In this document: positions 24,613-37,500 of the stretch, in pieces
How the letters are laid out: every line of letters starts with the position of its first letter
Position numbering within the stretch: the stretch's first letter is position 1
Assembly: GCA_958496175.1 (NCBI GenBank)
Contig: OY292278.1
Coordinates: 22,692,001-22,756,000 of the forward strand
Direction of reading: 5' to 3'
Source of the DNA: Sisyra terminalis
Lineage: Eukaryota > Arthropoda > Insecta > Neuroptera > Sisyridae
DNA: 64,000 bases
Notes under the pieces: generated by a model
What the model saw: the letters and a program-made list of their open reading frames with translations, nothing else
Database searches by the model: none
Told to the model about the DNA's origin: nothing
Made by a program: the position numbers and the translations under genes

Positions 24613-24725
24613 AAAAAGTTTGTGAATCGCAAGAATGCTTCTCTAAAAAAATGAAGATGACCACGATAAATTTTAAACATCATAAATCTAAAAAAATGAC
24701 AGTTTTTAACATTTTTTTTTACATT

Positions 24726-24866
24726 ATTATTTACCCTCGCTTTATAACTACCGAGGTCTTGAGCGACTCTAGAGTTAAGAAAAGTCTGTAAATCAAGAAA
24801 TATCAAAAATTTGCTCGATACGAGATTCGAACCCAACACCTACCACTTTTGGAGCGGCCACCTTTT
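24726..24866 (-). repeat. tRNA-derived SINE, head truncated
   Basis: Body and most of the head are present (GCTCGATACGAGATTCGAAC, GGAGCGGCCACCTT on plus); it stops within box A. Confidence 0.8.
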
Positions 24867-25363
24867 ATCCGGATCAAGACGTCTGATACCAATTAGTTCA
24901 TCAATTTATGAATTAGCCTGAACAAACTTAATTTGACTACAAAAAAATCTTAAATAAGTGAACTATTGTTTCATACTCTGTAGCGTGTAATATTTTGGTT
25001 CTTTATTTACAGGATTATTAAAAACCGTCACGTCTCTAAAGATTTCAGATTTTATAATAAATTTCAATACAAATGTGACTCGTATTTGAATATTTAAGTA
25101 TCTGCTTGTATTAGTTGACATCATAGATATACATCATGCATTTATAACATCCGGGATGATACTCAGTTTACGATTCCAAATCTTTGTAACAAAATACAAC
25201 TTATGTACGTTCCATTTGAAAGATATTGTAGACAATAATTTGATCTATTAACGCTTTATATTATTAGGAAATAATTTATTGATTTATAAGTACGAAATAA
25301 AAGAAGTAATAGCTAGTATTATCTTATTTATTTTTATATATCTATTTTTTTTTTTGGTTTCAG

Positions 25364-25504
25364 AGTCGCAGTATTGAACAACAGGAAAACGGAGAAAAAC
25401 TTTCATCGTCTTGCTTGAAAATGGGTACAATTTGATAGACAGATCAAATATCCGATATTTCGAAGTACTTGAAAAGTTTTGACGAAACAAAAATAAACTT
25501 AAAA
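25364..25504 (+). promoter_or_regulatory. Probable 5' UTR exon part of the NWD1-like gene with a short uORF
   Basis: A pyrimidine-rich tract ending in TTTCAG at 25363 looks like a splice acceptor 141 nt upstream of the start ATG, so transcription probably begins in an earlier noncoding exon. The leader has an in-frame TAG at 25436-25438 and no further in-frame ATG before 25505. A four-codon uORF (ATG 25421, TGA 25433-25435) has a favourable context, with A at -3 and G at +4. The UTR assignment is inference from sequence signals only. Confidence 0.45.
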
Positions 25505-28500
25505 ATGAAAACCAACGACGATATTATCTTGGAAGTTCTACAAGGCAATAAAGTGAAACGATGGGCTTCAGCGAAAATTGTCAAGATTTTTATAGCCAGC
25601 TCTCGTTCCGGTACATTTTCCTCTTATATATACATATATACAGTTTATATTTTCTTTAGTTCATTTTTTCTCATCATATAGTGTTATGAACGAAACATTT
25701 CGCAAACATTTTTATCAAATTCTATCGTACACTTCTTTAAGCAGTAGATATACATTTTATGTGCTTGAAATGATATTAAGATATTGAATTATCTAAAAGC
25801 CATAGAAAGTTGTTGGGAAACAAGCAAAAAGAATGCTTTTATCTTTTGTATATTGTATATAGTTACACTGTGAAATTTTCCACTGTAGATTTTATCGAGG
25901 AACGTCGTCAATTACTCGAGCTGGTGGGTCCTGAACTCCAAACAATTTACGACGAACATCAAATCGAGGTGAGTGAAATTTTTATCTTTAATTTTCCAAT
26001 AAAATTCCCCAGAGCATCGACAAAGCGACAACCGTCAAAAGAACCAAAAAATAAAGCAAAAAGCAAAAAAAAAAAAACTACCACCTCTTGTCACTTCTGT
26101 TTTCGTGAATGAGCCAATTTCGATTCAATTCACATAACTCATTTATGCAGCTTTTTTTCCTATTTAATTGCAAAAGAACAATAAAAATGGCTCGATTATA
26201 TAGCTACGTTTCCCTTTTTTATTATCTGTATATTTGTAATTGGTTTTATTTTTATTTTTCGACATTGACGCAAACTTCTTCCAATAAATTCGCTCCACTT
26301 TATCGATGTAATCAAAAGAGACCATTTGATCGGTGAAAATTGACAAAGAGCTTTTCTCCTCTTACAAACACATAACTGCTTATCTACTTTGTCTTCAACT
26401 GTTTTATACTTGAGTTCGCCTAGACATTGAAAAGTAATTGAACAAAATGATTTTATTTTTCCATTTCTTTTAGATTGAATTTGTTGATGTTCATTTCGGA
26501 GTTCCGGATTGGTACTCGTACGATTCTCATTTGCTGCAAGCTCATTTGAATGAGATTAAATCGTGCTGTGATGTATCAAAAGGTTGCTTTTTCTTGGTAT
26601 GTATTGTAATATTATATCATGTTTATATAAGGCCCTATACACACAATATATATAGTATCCCATAATATAAAGGCAGCAAATTTAAATATTCAAACGTTCA
26701 ACATTAAGATGATTCAAAGAGATAAAAGCTTAATCATTTTTCGCCTCAATCCATTCCACAGTTGTGTATATATATAGGATACATAATATATACGAAATAA
26801 ATTCGAGCATAAAACCTTTTATAGGCTTCTAAAATTACGCAGCAACAAGTTTGCGTATAAATAGTTAATATGCTAAATTGAAATATTTCGCCTCTCAGCA
26901 AATAAGTTTTACGCATCCCAGTGTCAAAAGAATAAGCGTAATTTTCTTATATATATGCGTTTGCTTTTATCTGCCCTCAAAATAGATCAAACAGAAAATT
27001 AAATTTTTAGCTTTTTTTTCTAAGACTTTCGGTTTTCCACATATTGGTATATAGCGAGTTAATATACTATATGTCGCAAAGATTTGAAGTAATATGCCTT
27101 TGAATTACTCAAAATGAAAATACATCGTTTGGCCTTGTAAGCTCTTTAACTTCCACCAATATTATATGCAATCTATAAAAAAATATATATTTTCTTCTAT
27201 CAGTGCTTTCCATTTAAAAGCTAAGTTATTGATTCAACAGAAATGAAAACTTTCATAATTTAATATCAGTGCTTTTAGTATACGGCTTTGCAAATTGTGT
27301 ATTATTTATTTATTTATTAACTCACACCAACGGTTATATACATTAGTGTGTCCGTTATTTCCCAAATTGATTTTTTTACAGCGATCGCCCCCTGAATCTT
27401 TAGTTTAAGATATAAAAAAAATTATCCAATACAATTAAGCTCTTAATTTCTTGATTAAACCGTGCCGGAATTATGTTACTTTTACCATTTAAATAACATG
27501 GGATTATTTGACTTTTTACTTTTAATTTTTTTTTCTCAGAAACAAATGTATAAAAACATTTAAAATTAAATTATTCTGACTTAAAATTTAACGCTCTACA
27601 AGAAAAGTCTCTAATGAATTTTCGATTAAATCACTCCATTAAAAGTTATTCAACATTTCACTTGTGCCTAATATAAATCTTGCAATATTTTCAACTTTTT
27701 GCTCATTTTTACTTTTTTTAACTATAAAATCATTGGAAGAGAATATAAAAATTATTATCATTAGAGCGCAAGTGATTATGTGTGTTAATTTTATGGCTTA
27801 AATAGAAAATTAAACAAACAAAAAATCATTTTTTGACAATTAAAACCGGTGACATAAGATCTGGATTCGCTATAGTCGTGAAATTCAATTTATCCCGGAT
27901 AAATTTTCGTACTTTAATCAATATTTTGTACCTACGAAGTGAATTTCATTCTAATTAATGAGACTATCGACAAAAGTTCAATTATTATTCGAATTTTTAC
28001 CATTTCACCTGACGCCATCTATAAGAAATTTCTTAGAACTAGTCAACATCATTTTTATTGAGCCTATAGGCGATTGATTTGTCGTTAAAAAGTTAAATGT
28101 TGAATAACTTTTAATGGAATGATTAAATCGAAAATTCATTAGAGACCTTTTTTGTAGGGCGTTAAATTTTACGTCAGAATAATTTAATCATAAATCTTTT
28201 CATAGATTTGTTTCTGAGAAAAAAAAAATTAAAAGTAAAAAGTCAAATAATCCCATGTTATTTAAATGGTAAAAGTAACATGATTCCGGCACGGTTTAAT
28301 CAAGAAATTAAGAGCTTAATTGTACTAGATAATTTTTTTTATAACTTAAACTAAAAATTCAGGGGGCGATCGCTGTAAAAAAATAAATTTGGGAAATAAC
28401 GGACACCCTAATGTACATATAAAGTATGCACCTATGAGGTGTTACAAAAACACCTGTATATAGGCCCTGGATTTGCCCGCATAAGTGTTATATTCATCTT

Positions 28501-31500
28501 TACAACAATAGTGATAACATAGTGAAAATGCAATAAATTAATTCTTAATACCCAGTGTTCTTAATAATCACTTTCCAATAGGATCTCATAGTAATAGTGG
28601 TTTCGTTTAACGGATTTTCGATTTACGGACGTAACTGCATTGTGAATTATCACAAAGCAATTATGGAGTGATCCAAACTACTTGATGACCACTGAGGAAG
28701 ATTGCTTGGTAATCGAAATACGTATCTGGGTAAAACGTCACAAATATTTTTGTTTGAACTTCTATTCAAATTTATGTTTATAGTATGATTTTTATAAATT
28801 ATTATATAAAATTATACTACATAAATTGGACCACAATATATTCTATTTGTGTAAACAGTAAAAACAGTAAAATAATATCTGTAAATTATCAGTAGCATAG
28901 CGTGATCCAGAGGGAGCCATGGCCTGGGAAAATGGGGCGGCACACTGACATTGATAATTCCATAAAAGATTTCGCTTAATGTGTAAAACGTGAAGAGTAT
29001 ATTTTCAAACAATAAAAGAATTTGACATTTAACCAATTTTCTTGACTAATGAAAACAGGGAGCCGCGAATTTCCGGTCTACCCCGAGCGGCAAAATCGCA
29101 CGCTACGCCACTGGAAATTGTTTGTCTTTAGAAAAGATACAAAAACTATTCAGTTGTTGAATCCCAAAAAAATTTAATCTTTTCCTGGATGTATTTAAGA
29201 AATTATGAAGGTTTTTCTGTTGAATCATATTTAGTATTGAGTTTCAATCAACTGCCAATGATTTTCATTGCCAAAACTGAAACTTTACTTCCTGCAGTTT
29301 GCATTATGAAATATTGACATTATTCACTTTGTCTCTTTAGATATTAATAACAGCAAGGTTTTAATTTAAGTCTACGTAAATATAGTAAATCTCATAAAGC
29401 ATTAGTTTATAGAACATGATGAGTATAAAAGCTAATATTAACTACAAGTAAAATGTCCTTAATTAAAATTAGTTGAAACCTATGAGCTCAACCATTAATA
29501 ACTCACCAAAGAACAGAGAATGGATGATTAATTTAAATAAATATAAAAAAATTATTGCGTAACGTTAAGCTTAAAAAGCTCAGCATTTTCGTGAAAAGCG
29601 AGAATTTAAAAATACGGTCAAGAGGGTGAAATGTTCTACGTCAAACGCTAATTTGGAAGCAAGCGTTTAATGAATTGATGTGTGGGATGGGGTATAAAAT
29701 GTATAATGAAATTATCTCGTTTTTGATGAAAATAAAGAAAAAAAGCCTGATTCATTACCACCAAATGAGAGGTGGGCGAATTTTTTTTTTTTTGGAAGCA
29801 TAAAAAATTTCCATTTTTCCAGTGTTTATTGGGCAATAAATCGTCGCCTTACGTTCTACCCGAATCGCTGAATAGTTCATCATTTGATGCAATTATCTCT
29901 ACCAGCGAGAAGCTTAATTTGAATAACGAGCTTTTTCGTGTGTGGTACGACAAATGTGACGACAATACCGACAACAAAGTGGACAACACTAACGGCTCGA
30001 CATATTACAAATTAAAAAAGCACAAGTATTAACGACTTTTTAATATTTCGGTTTTTATTTCTGCTCATTTTTTTTTTTTCATTTCAATTATTTTTGCAGA
30101 GAAATCTCGCCAAGCGAATGGCAAGCAATCAACACACAAATGACTGATATGTTACGGAATTGTTGCAATCATGAAACAAACGGCACAGAATTTGAAAATA
30201 TTCTCAACACTTCGGTAGAAACTCAATTCAAACATGCTTTAGGTAATAGAAGACAAACTAAACGGTATATACCACCTTGTACTTTACCATTTACTACTTT
30301 TACTGGTTGTAGAGTTAAACGAAGATAGTCGGACGAAAATACTCGCAGTTTTTAGAACAATTGATACTTCAAGTAGCACAGAAGATACGTTTAAGGATCC
30401 AAACTTTTTTGATTTGAACGAAACAAGGATAACACAATTCAAAGATTTTGTCAAAGATCATTTAGATGCGACGAATTGCTTGACAATCAGGTATTCACTT
30501 ACCTATCGTTTTCATCCGAGAAGCAGCATTACAAAAATTAAAATATTTTTATCATTCACGATTTTCATTAAGCCATACTGTTCTTCTACTTTGAATCCTT
30601 GAATCCTAGAACGATTCTCAAACTATGGTACCTACGTGAAATCATGGATAGTGATACGCGAATACGGTATATGCAAAACGAAATACATTTCAATATACAT
30701 ACAAATACATTCAAAACAATATACATACATACCTACTAAAGTTTTGGGGAGGTAGAGTTGTAATTGTCTTATTTTTTCTCTTTTTTCTTACAAAAAAAGC
30801 TTTTGTCTTAGTAAGAAAAGAAAGGGCCATCTAATATTTATGATCCTTAATTATTTTGAAGCAATCACTGGTAATTTGTGAAAGTACTAAAATATACAAA
30901 TTGCGTAATATACTGAATGGAGAACTAGATATACATAATTTTATAGGTAGCCCATGAACTTATGATGTATTTCCAAAGTAACCCAAAGTATCATTTGGGT
31001 TGGCCACCCCTGATTTTTCAACCATTCACTGCAATCACAGTAATGTTGCAACACAAGATTAGACAAGGAGCCAATTTAAATTTTGTTGGGTCAGACTCCG
31101 CCGCAACTAAAACAAATATTAAAAGCATCTTTCCGGATTTTCTGCTTTCCAGCTTCTTAAAATCTTCGATTTCCATAATTCCGAGCTCCAGCTCTTCCAC
31201 CCTACTAACTTTTACCATATTCAATTCATAACTGGACTTCTTTACTCAAATCTTAAATTCGTAAAATTGTATCTTATTTTATTGGTTGAATGACTCATAA
31301 ACTCATATTCGATATTTGATTTAAAATTAAATCTCCACTTACCCCAATCACTCGAATCATTTATTGAACTAAGTTATCCAACATATTTACTTTTAATTCA
31401 CTCTTTACTTATTTACATAAATAATTTGCTAAATTATGATTTACTTAATTACTCAACTGATACACTCGAATTATTACTTAACTCAAAATATATTGGACCC

Positions 31501-34500
31501 AATCACTTAACGCATTTACTCGATTAAGCCCTTCAACTCATTTGCTTAATTTATTCATTCGACTCAATCCTTGTCTGCAACAGTTAACATAGTATCATAT
31601 TATTTTTATTTTTACTCAGAAAATTAATCTCCGTTTTTTTTTTTACTTACTGTAAGTATATCTTCTTTTTTTGTATTTAGAAAGAAAGGGTGCAGTTTTG
31701 ATGCTCTCTCTTTGCACCGTTTTTAAAAGGTATACCTCTGAATATAAATTCCCACAATCTGAAACACGAGGAAATTTATTTGAATGAAATTTAGCGACTG
31801 TAATTCGGTTTCTACTTCATGAATATTTTTATATTATATTTTATGCAGGGGTAACCGCAAATCTGTGTCCAACGACCACCACAGGATACAGCATACCATG
31901 CTGAATGTGCTTCGTTGCTCTATATTTTGATTGTGTGAGAAATTCCTGGTCCAGATACGTTTCTAAAGTACTTGACCTGTAGGTAGTATCCTGTAGAATA
32001 TGCTAGTTATTGAGCTGCACTGAAAGACAAGTGCCCTTCTTTGCGGTTGTAATATACAAAAGCTATAAAATATTCCTCCACAACTATTTATTTCTTGTCA
32101 TCAAATTTTCTGTAAACTCTGTTTCATATTGACTTCTGCTACAAATATTGTTGAATTATGGATTCTAGATTTTCTTAAATTTTCTTCTTCTATGTATTAA
32201 TCGCCATTTATTTCTATTTCACCTGTTTTAGCGTTTTAATTTACTCGGAATAAAAATTAAGTAGAACTGTGGTTGTTCAGATTTATTTTATTCAATGTTT
32301 TCTTATGGATGATACCGAAAAGAAATTCAATCACCAAAACCTTGTTTAAGACAATTTCGTCATAGTATATTTTTATTAAATACTATTAACAATTCAATTA
32401 TCTGATGAGATGTTTAGAAGTTTAGAAATTTATTTAACTGATATTTTAATTATTCGATACTGAGATATCGTTAATTGGTATAACATCCTAGTAGACAGTA
32501 TTTCCATTACTGAAAGTATAGTGGATTATTGTTTTAATTGTTCTCATGATAGTAGGAAAATGAGATCACTTTATATGAGTGATATGGTCTTCTCCCTAAA
32601 GGCCTTAAGTTACGGATCCGAACGGGAGTTTTATTCTCAAAATTACGGCTAATAAAACCTTAAAATTGTTAATAAATAATTGCTTTTATAAATAAACTCA
32701 AAATTATGAAAACGGTAAAAATTTTATAAGGTATGAAAGAAAAATTATTTCATAATTTTAAAGAATACACTACTTAGTGTATTCTTCTTTTTTTAGTGTA
32801 GCGGACAGCTATGTTTTTGTTTCTTGTGTATTTTAAAACTTTAATATTAAATATTATGAAAACGATTCTTTTTCACGGTAGCCATATCCGTAAGGATGAA
32901 TTTTACCATTTAAACCATCTATTGATACGAGAGAAATAGAGAAATATGTTGCTGCTTCTCGGATTATTTTCCAAAGAGTATCAGAATTTTACATAATTTT
33001 TTTAAGTGTGCCATGGAAACCTGGAGGAATTGACCCTGATTTTGATGACCATGATAATTATTTACGTAGTTTTCGTTCGAAAATAAAGGAATCGATACGA
33101 AACTTAATTAATATCGAACTGGAAAACAATCCTGAATTGAAATCACGAAAAAAAATTGTTCAAGAAGTGTACCAAGAAAACATAACACACTTGTCGTTAT
33201 GCTTTGATAACTCCATGCCAGCTGAATCGGTAACAATGGCAAATTTAACGGAAATCATTGAAAAAATTCGTCTTCACATAAGTGGAAACTACTCGAAAAG
33301 TTTACGACACAGTCCATTTATTGTACAAGGCCCATCAGGATCGGGAAAGACAAGTTTAATCAAGAATCTCTACGAGCAATCAAACTCCTGGTTTGAACAA
33401 TTGGGTTGCACCCGAATTTTCCGTTTCGTTCGCTTTGCGGCTTCAACTCCACGATCTGCCTACAATCTTGAATTGCTTCGCGTGATTTGCCAACAACTAT
33501 GCATAGTATTGAAGTTGCCCGATGGATTTTTACCGAAAGATGCTTCGTTTGATCCACTTTATATCAACAATTGGTTTCAAAATTTGCTGCGTCGATTTGA
33601 AGAGCTTGTCGGTCATGTGTTAATCATTCTGGTTGACGATTTGCATAAATTCAATCCACTTGATTCGGATATCGTAGCAGCTCTTTCGTGGATTCCTATC
33701 AATTTACCGCGAAACGTTTTCATCGTTTTCACAACAGCCGTTCCCATCGAACTTTTGAAGTTGACACCGGTGCAAAAAGAACGCTTCCGTAGTGCCGATT
33801 CGTTCCTCGAAATTCCACCATGCCGTGAAATCGTACCCGCTGAAATTGAATCCCAATTTATAAAGCTGGAAAACGAATTTACTTCAGAAGCTATCAGTAA
33901 ACTTGCGACATTAATCACCTGCTCTGAATACGGTCTAAGCGAAACAGAACTACTAGAATTGCTCATGCCTACTAACAGTAGTGAAGATGAAATTTGTTTG
34001 GATAAAGGAAATTTCAATTTTTCAACTTTTACGCAAACCCGTCAACAAATGAGTATGATTTCCCTCGTTTTTGATGCATATTTATTAACGAAGTTCTTTC
34101 AGATTACCTCATTCAAGATAAATTGATGAGTGGGAAGTTGTTGATTGATTGGCGTCACGATTCTATTCGAGACGTTGCTAAAAAGCGGTATCTCGTCAAT
34201 CAAGAATACATTCGCAGTATTCATGCCGAAATTGCAAATTTATTCTTCAGTGAATTTGACGAACCGGAAGAAAACGCCGACAAAGACGAACCGGTCGATC
34301 CAGGTAACTTACTAATTTTTTTTTTATATTTCTTATTATACATTTTTGCTTTTTAGCTCCTCCCGTCATCGATATCAAAGACACTCCATTCCAGTCAACA
34401 TTACACAGCGATGTGACCTATAATCTACGACATGTCGAGGAATCATGGATCCATTTATTGAAAGCCGGTGATTCCAACAAACTGAAAACTTTAACAGTTT

Positions 34501-37500
34501 GCAACTATGATTTTCTTTTGGCTGCTGTACAAACTGTATCCGTGAGCTATTTGCGATGTGTTTTGGAACACGTCCGCTGCTATCTCCTGGATCGAGATCT
34601 CGAACTTGTCTACTACACAATCCGCAAATCGACCGATGTACTAACCCGTGATCCTTTACAGTTAGGCTCGCAAATAATTTCATGGTTGCGACCATCGGCA
34701 GATGCACAAACCCCAGTGTTATCCTTACTGGTAATGCAGGCCATGGCTTGGTGTGATGGCTTCACACTTCCATTACTATTACCCCTAACATGCTGGCTGA
34801 GTACCCCATTAGGAGGATGTGTCGGACGTGGATTACAAGTCAATGGGGTCTTCCAATGCGTCGCCACTCCACCAGGCCAACACATTGTGTGCGTCAATGG
34901 AAAAGACATGCCAAACGCTGAAACTCCAACTCTTTGGCATGTAATGAGCAAACAGTTGGTCCATACATTCAAGGGTAATTTTTTTTTAAAGGTACTCGAA
35001 CCATATAACTTGATTCACTGCTTTTTTAGGTCACAGTGGACCCGTTCTTTGTATGCATATCACAAAGCAATCGCAGTATTTGATCACAGGATCAGAAGAT
35101 ATAAGCATTATTGTATGGGACCTAAAAACATTGACGTTGAAACTCCGAATTTATGAACATATCGCACCTGTTTTAACTATAACATCAGCATTGAATAATA
35201 GTCTTATAGTTAGTGGTGGTGAAGACAGCAGTATTATTATCACATCATTAGCAAAAGGACAAGTGGTTTGTATTTTTCTTTTCAAAATTGAACATTATTT
35301 TTACGGGGACTCTTAAGTCATTATATACGTATTTGAATATAACAAAACAGAACAAGGACTAAACAGAACATTCGGTAGAACATATAGTAGGTAATTTAAG
35401 TGTAATTTATCTTACAACTTTCTTATATGGGTAATTCTCATGAAATATCGAAATTCGTGTCCTTTTAGTTTGTTCAAAAATTTAAGCAACCTATGATGGT
35501 ATTTTTTTTTCTTGGAAAGAACATTACTTGGGCTAGTGCTGTTGGTTATAATTTTGGAACCACATGAATATATCTATAGAAAACAAAGGTAAATCTAGTT
35601 ATACAAGTACTTACTACAAAATTGACAAAAAAAAAATAAAAATATTTTTCTACCTAACTTCGGAATTTAATGAGAATTATCCATATATGTCCCAAATGCA
35701 ATTTGGAAATTATTCTTTTGGTGGTCTTCTGTTTTGTCTGGATATTTTTTTACAAGAAGTATAATTAATAGCGCAGTTGTTTTATTTAGATAATGAAAAT
35801 CGATCATCACCGAGGCCCAGTTACTTCCGTTCAAGTTAATTTAGCTGGAGACGTTTTGGTCTCCGGTAGTCACGATAAGACAATTTGTCTCTGGTCTCTG
35901 GAAAACTTTACATTGCTCAACACTATCACTTTGAATTCACCCATCAAAATCATCGATATTTCAAACGACAGTGTTTTCTTGTTGGCTGCTTGCGAAGACA
36001 ACCAACTCTATTTGAGAACCCTAGCGACGGGAACAGAGCTACATAATCTTGTTGGGCATAAATCAAAAGTATCAAAAGTTTCAAAATTAGCAAGAAGTTA
36101 TGGGTTGATATGATTTTTTTTGTAGGTGAGATCATTATGTGTTGCACAAGATAGTTGTCGTGCAGTGGTTGGATGCACCGATGGAAATGTTTGTGTTTTT
36201 GATATGCATAGTGGACAGTTAATTAAAACCATTTCGGGTCAAGGAGGCGAAGTTACATGTATCCGAGTCACTGACAAAGATGATTTTCTTATTACAGCAG
36301 GTGATTATTCTTTCTTATTTCTATAAGAAATCAGATTTTATACAATTCTAAATATTAGGTGGCAACAAAGTCAATCTGTATCCATTCCGCGAAACGGACG
36401 CTATCAAACCTGTTTTGGCTAAACTCAACAAACGTTTGCAACAAACTCTTCAAGCGCATACTTCCTATATTACTTGTGTTGATGTATCTCGGGATAATCA
36501 AATGGCAGCTTCAGGTATCTACTATCATTTTAAAGCTCTTTTAGTCTTCTTACCCTTTTAATTGATTCCAGGTTCTGCTGACAATTTAGTTAATATCTGG
36601 CAATTGCAATCGCATGAATTGATTCAAACCCTGGACTCCCATTCGGCGGCTGTTACTTGCGTTTGTTTTGCACCAAATGGCTTGTTTTTGGTGAGTGGTT
36701 CGGATGATCGCAGTGTTAAAGTTTGGGGTCTAACACTTGGAACAGTTGTCGTCAATTTCTACGTAAGCAAAAGTTAAAGTTTCTTAAAGCAAAATTTAAC
36801 GATCGGATAACATTTACAGGGTCACCAAGCTCCCATCACTGCTCTTTCAGTAATGCTTGATTCCTGTCGAATTCTTTCCGCTGACAAAGACGGTTTGCTG
36901 GCTATTTGGTTGGCCGATAATGGAACTTTGATTCAAACTTGTAAAGGTCCGAGTGAACGTTTGGCAATCACCAACAATATGAAATATGTTGCGTGCACTA
37001 ATGGTGATAACACCTTGAAAATTTGGTCATTGTTGCGAGATGATGAAAAGTATAATGTATGCCATTCTGAAGAAATCACATGCTTTGTTTTGACAATGGA
37101 CTCGTTACAAGTGGTCACAGGATCTCGTGACATGTCGCTGAAAGTTTGGCAATTATCTGGAGGAAAATTATCACAGGTATGTCTTACGACGTAAGATGAT
37201 CAACCATAGGTATCCCAATTTTATACGAGGAATAAGTGGGTTTTGGTAAAAAGTTACACGAAGATCTGAATTAGGGAGATTACAAAAGTAGGTTTATCAG
37301 AACCAAAAAAGTTCGGTTGAAAGAATGTTGGAATTAGGGATTTTAAATTGGATTTTTTGGAATTAGAATCGAAGTCAAAATCGGAGATACCTATATTAAA
37401 AGAAGGCCTAATGAAATTATAGACTTATAATCAAGAAGTTTGCTCTTTGGAGTAGTTAAATATAAATGATTGATCTTTAAATCAATTTATCTCATATTCA

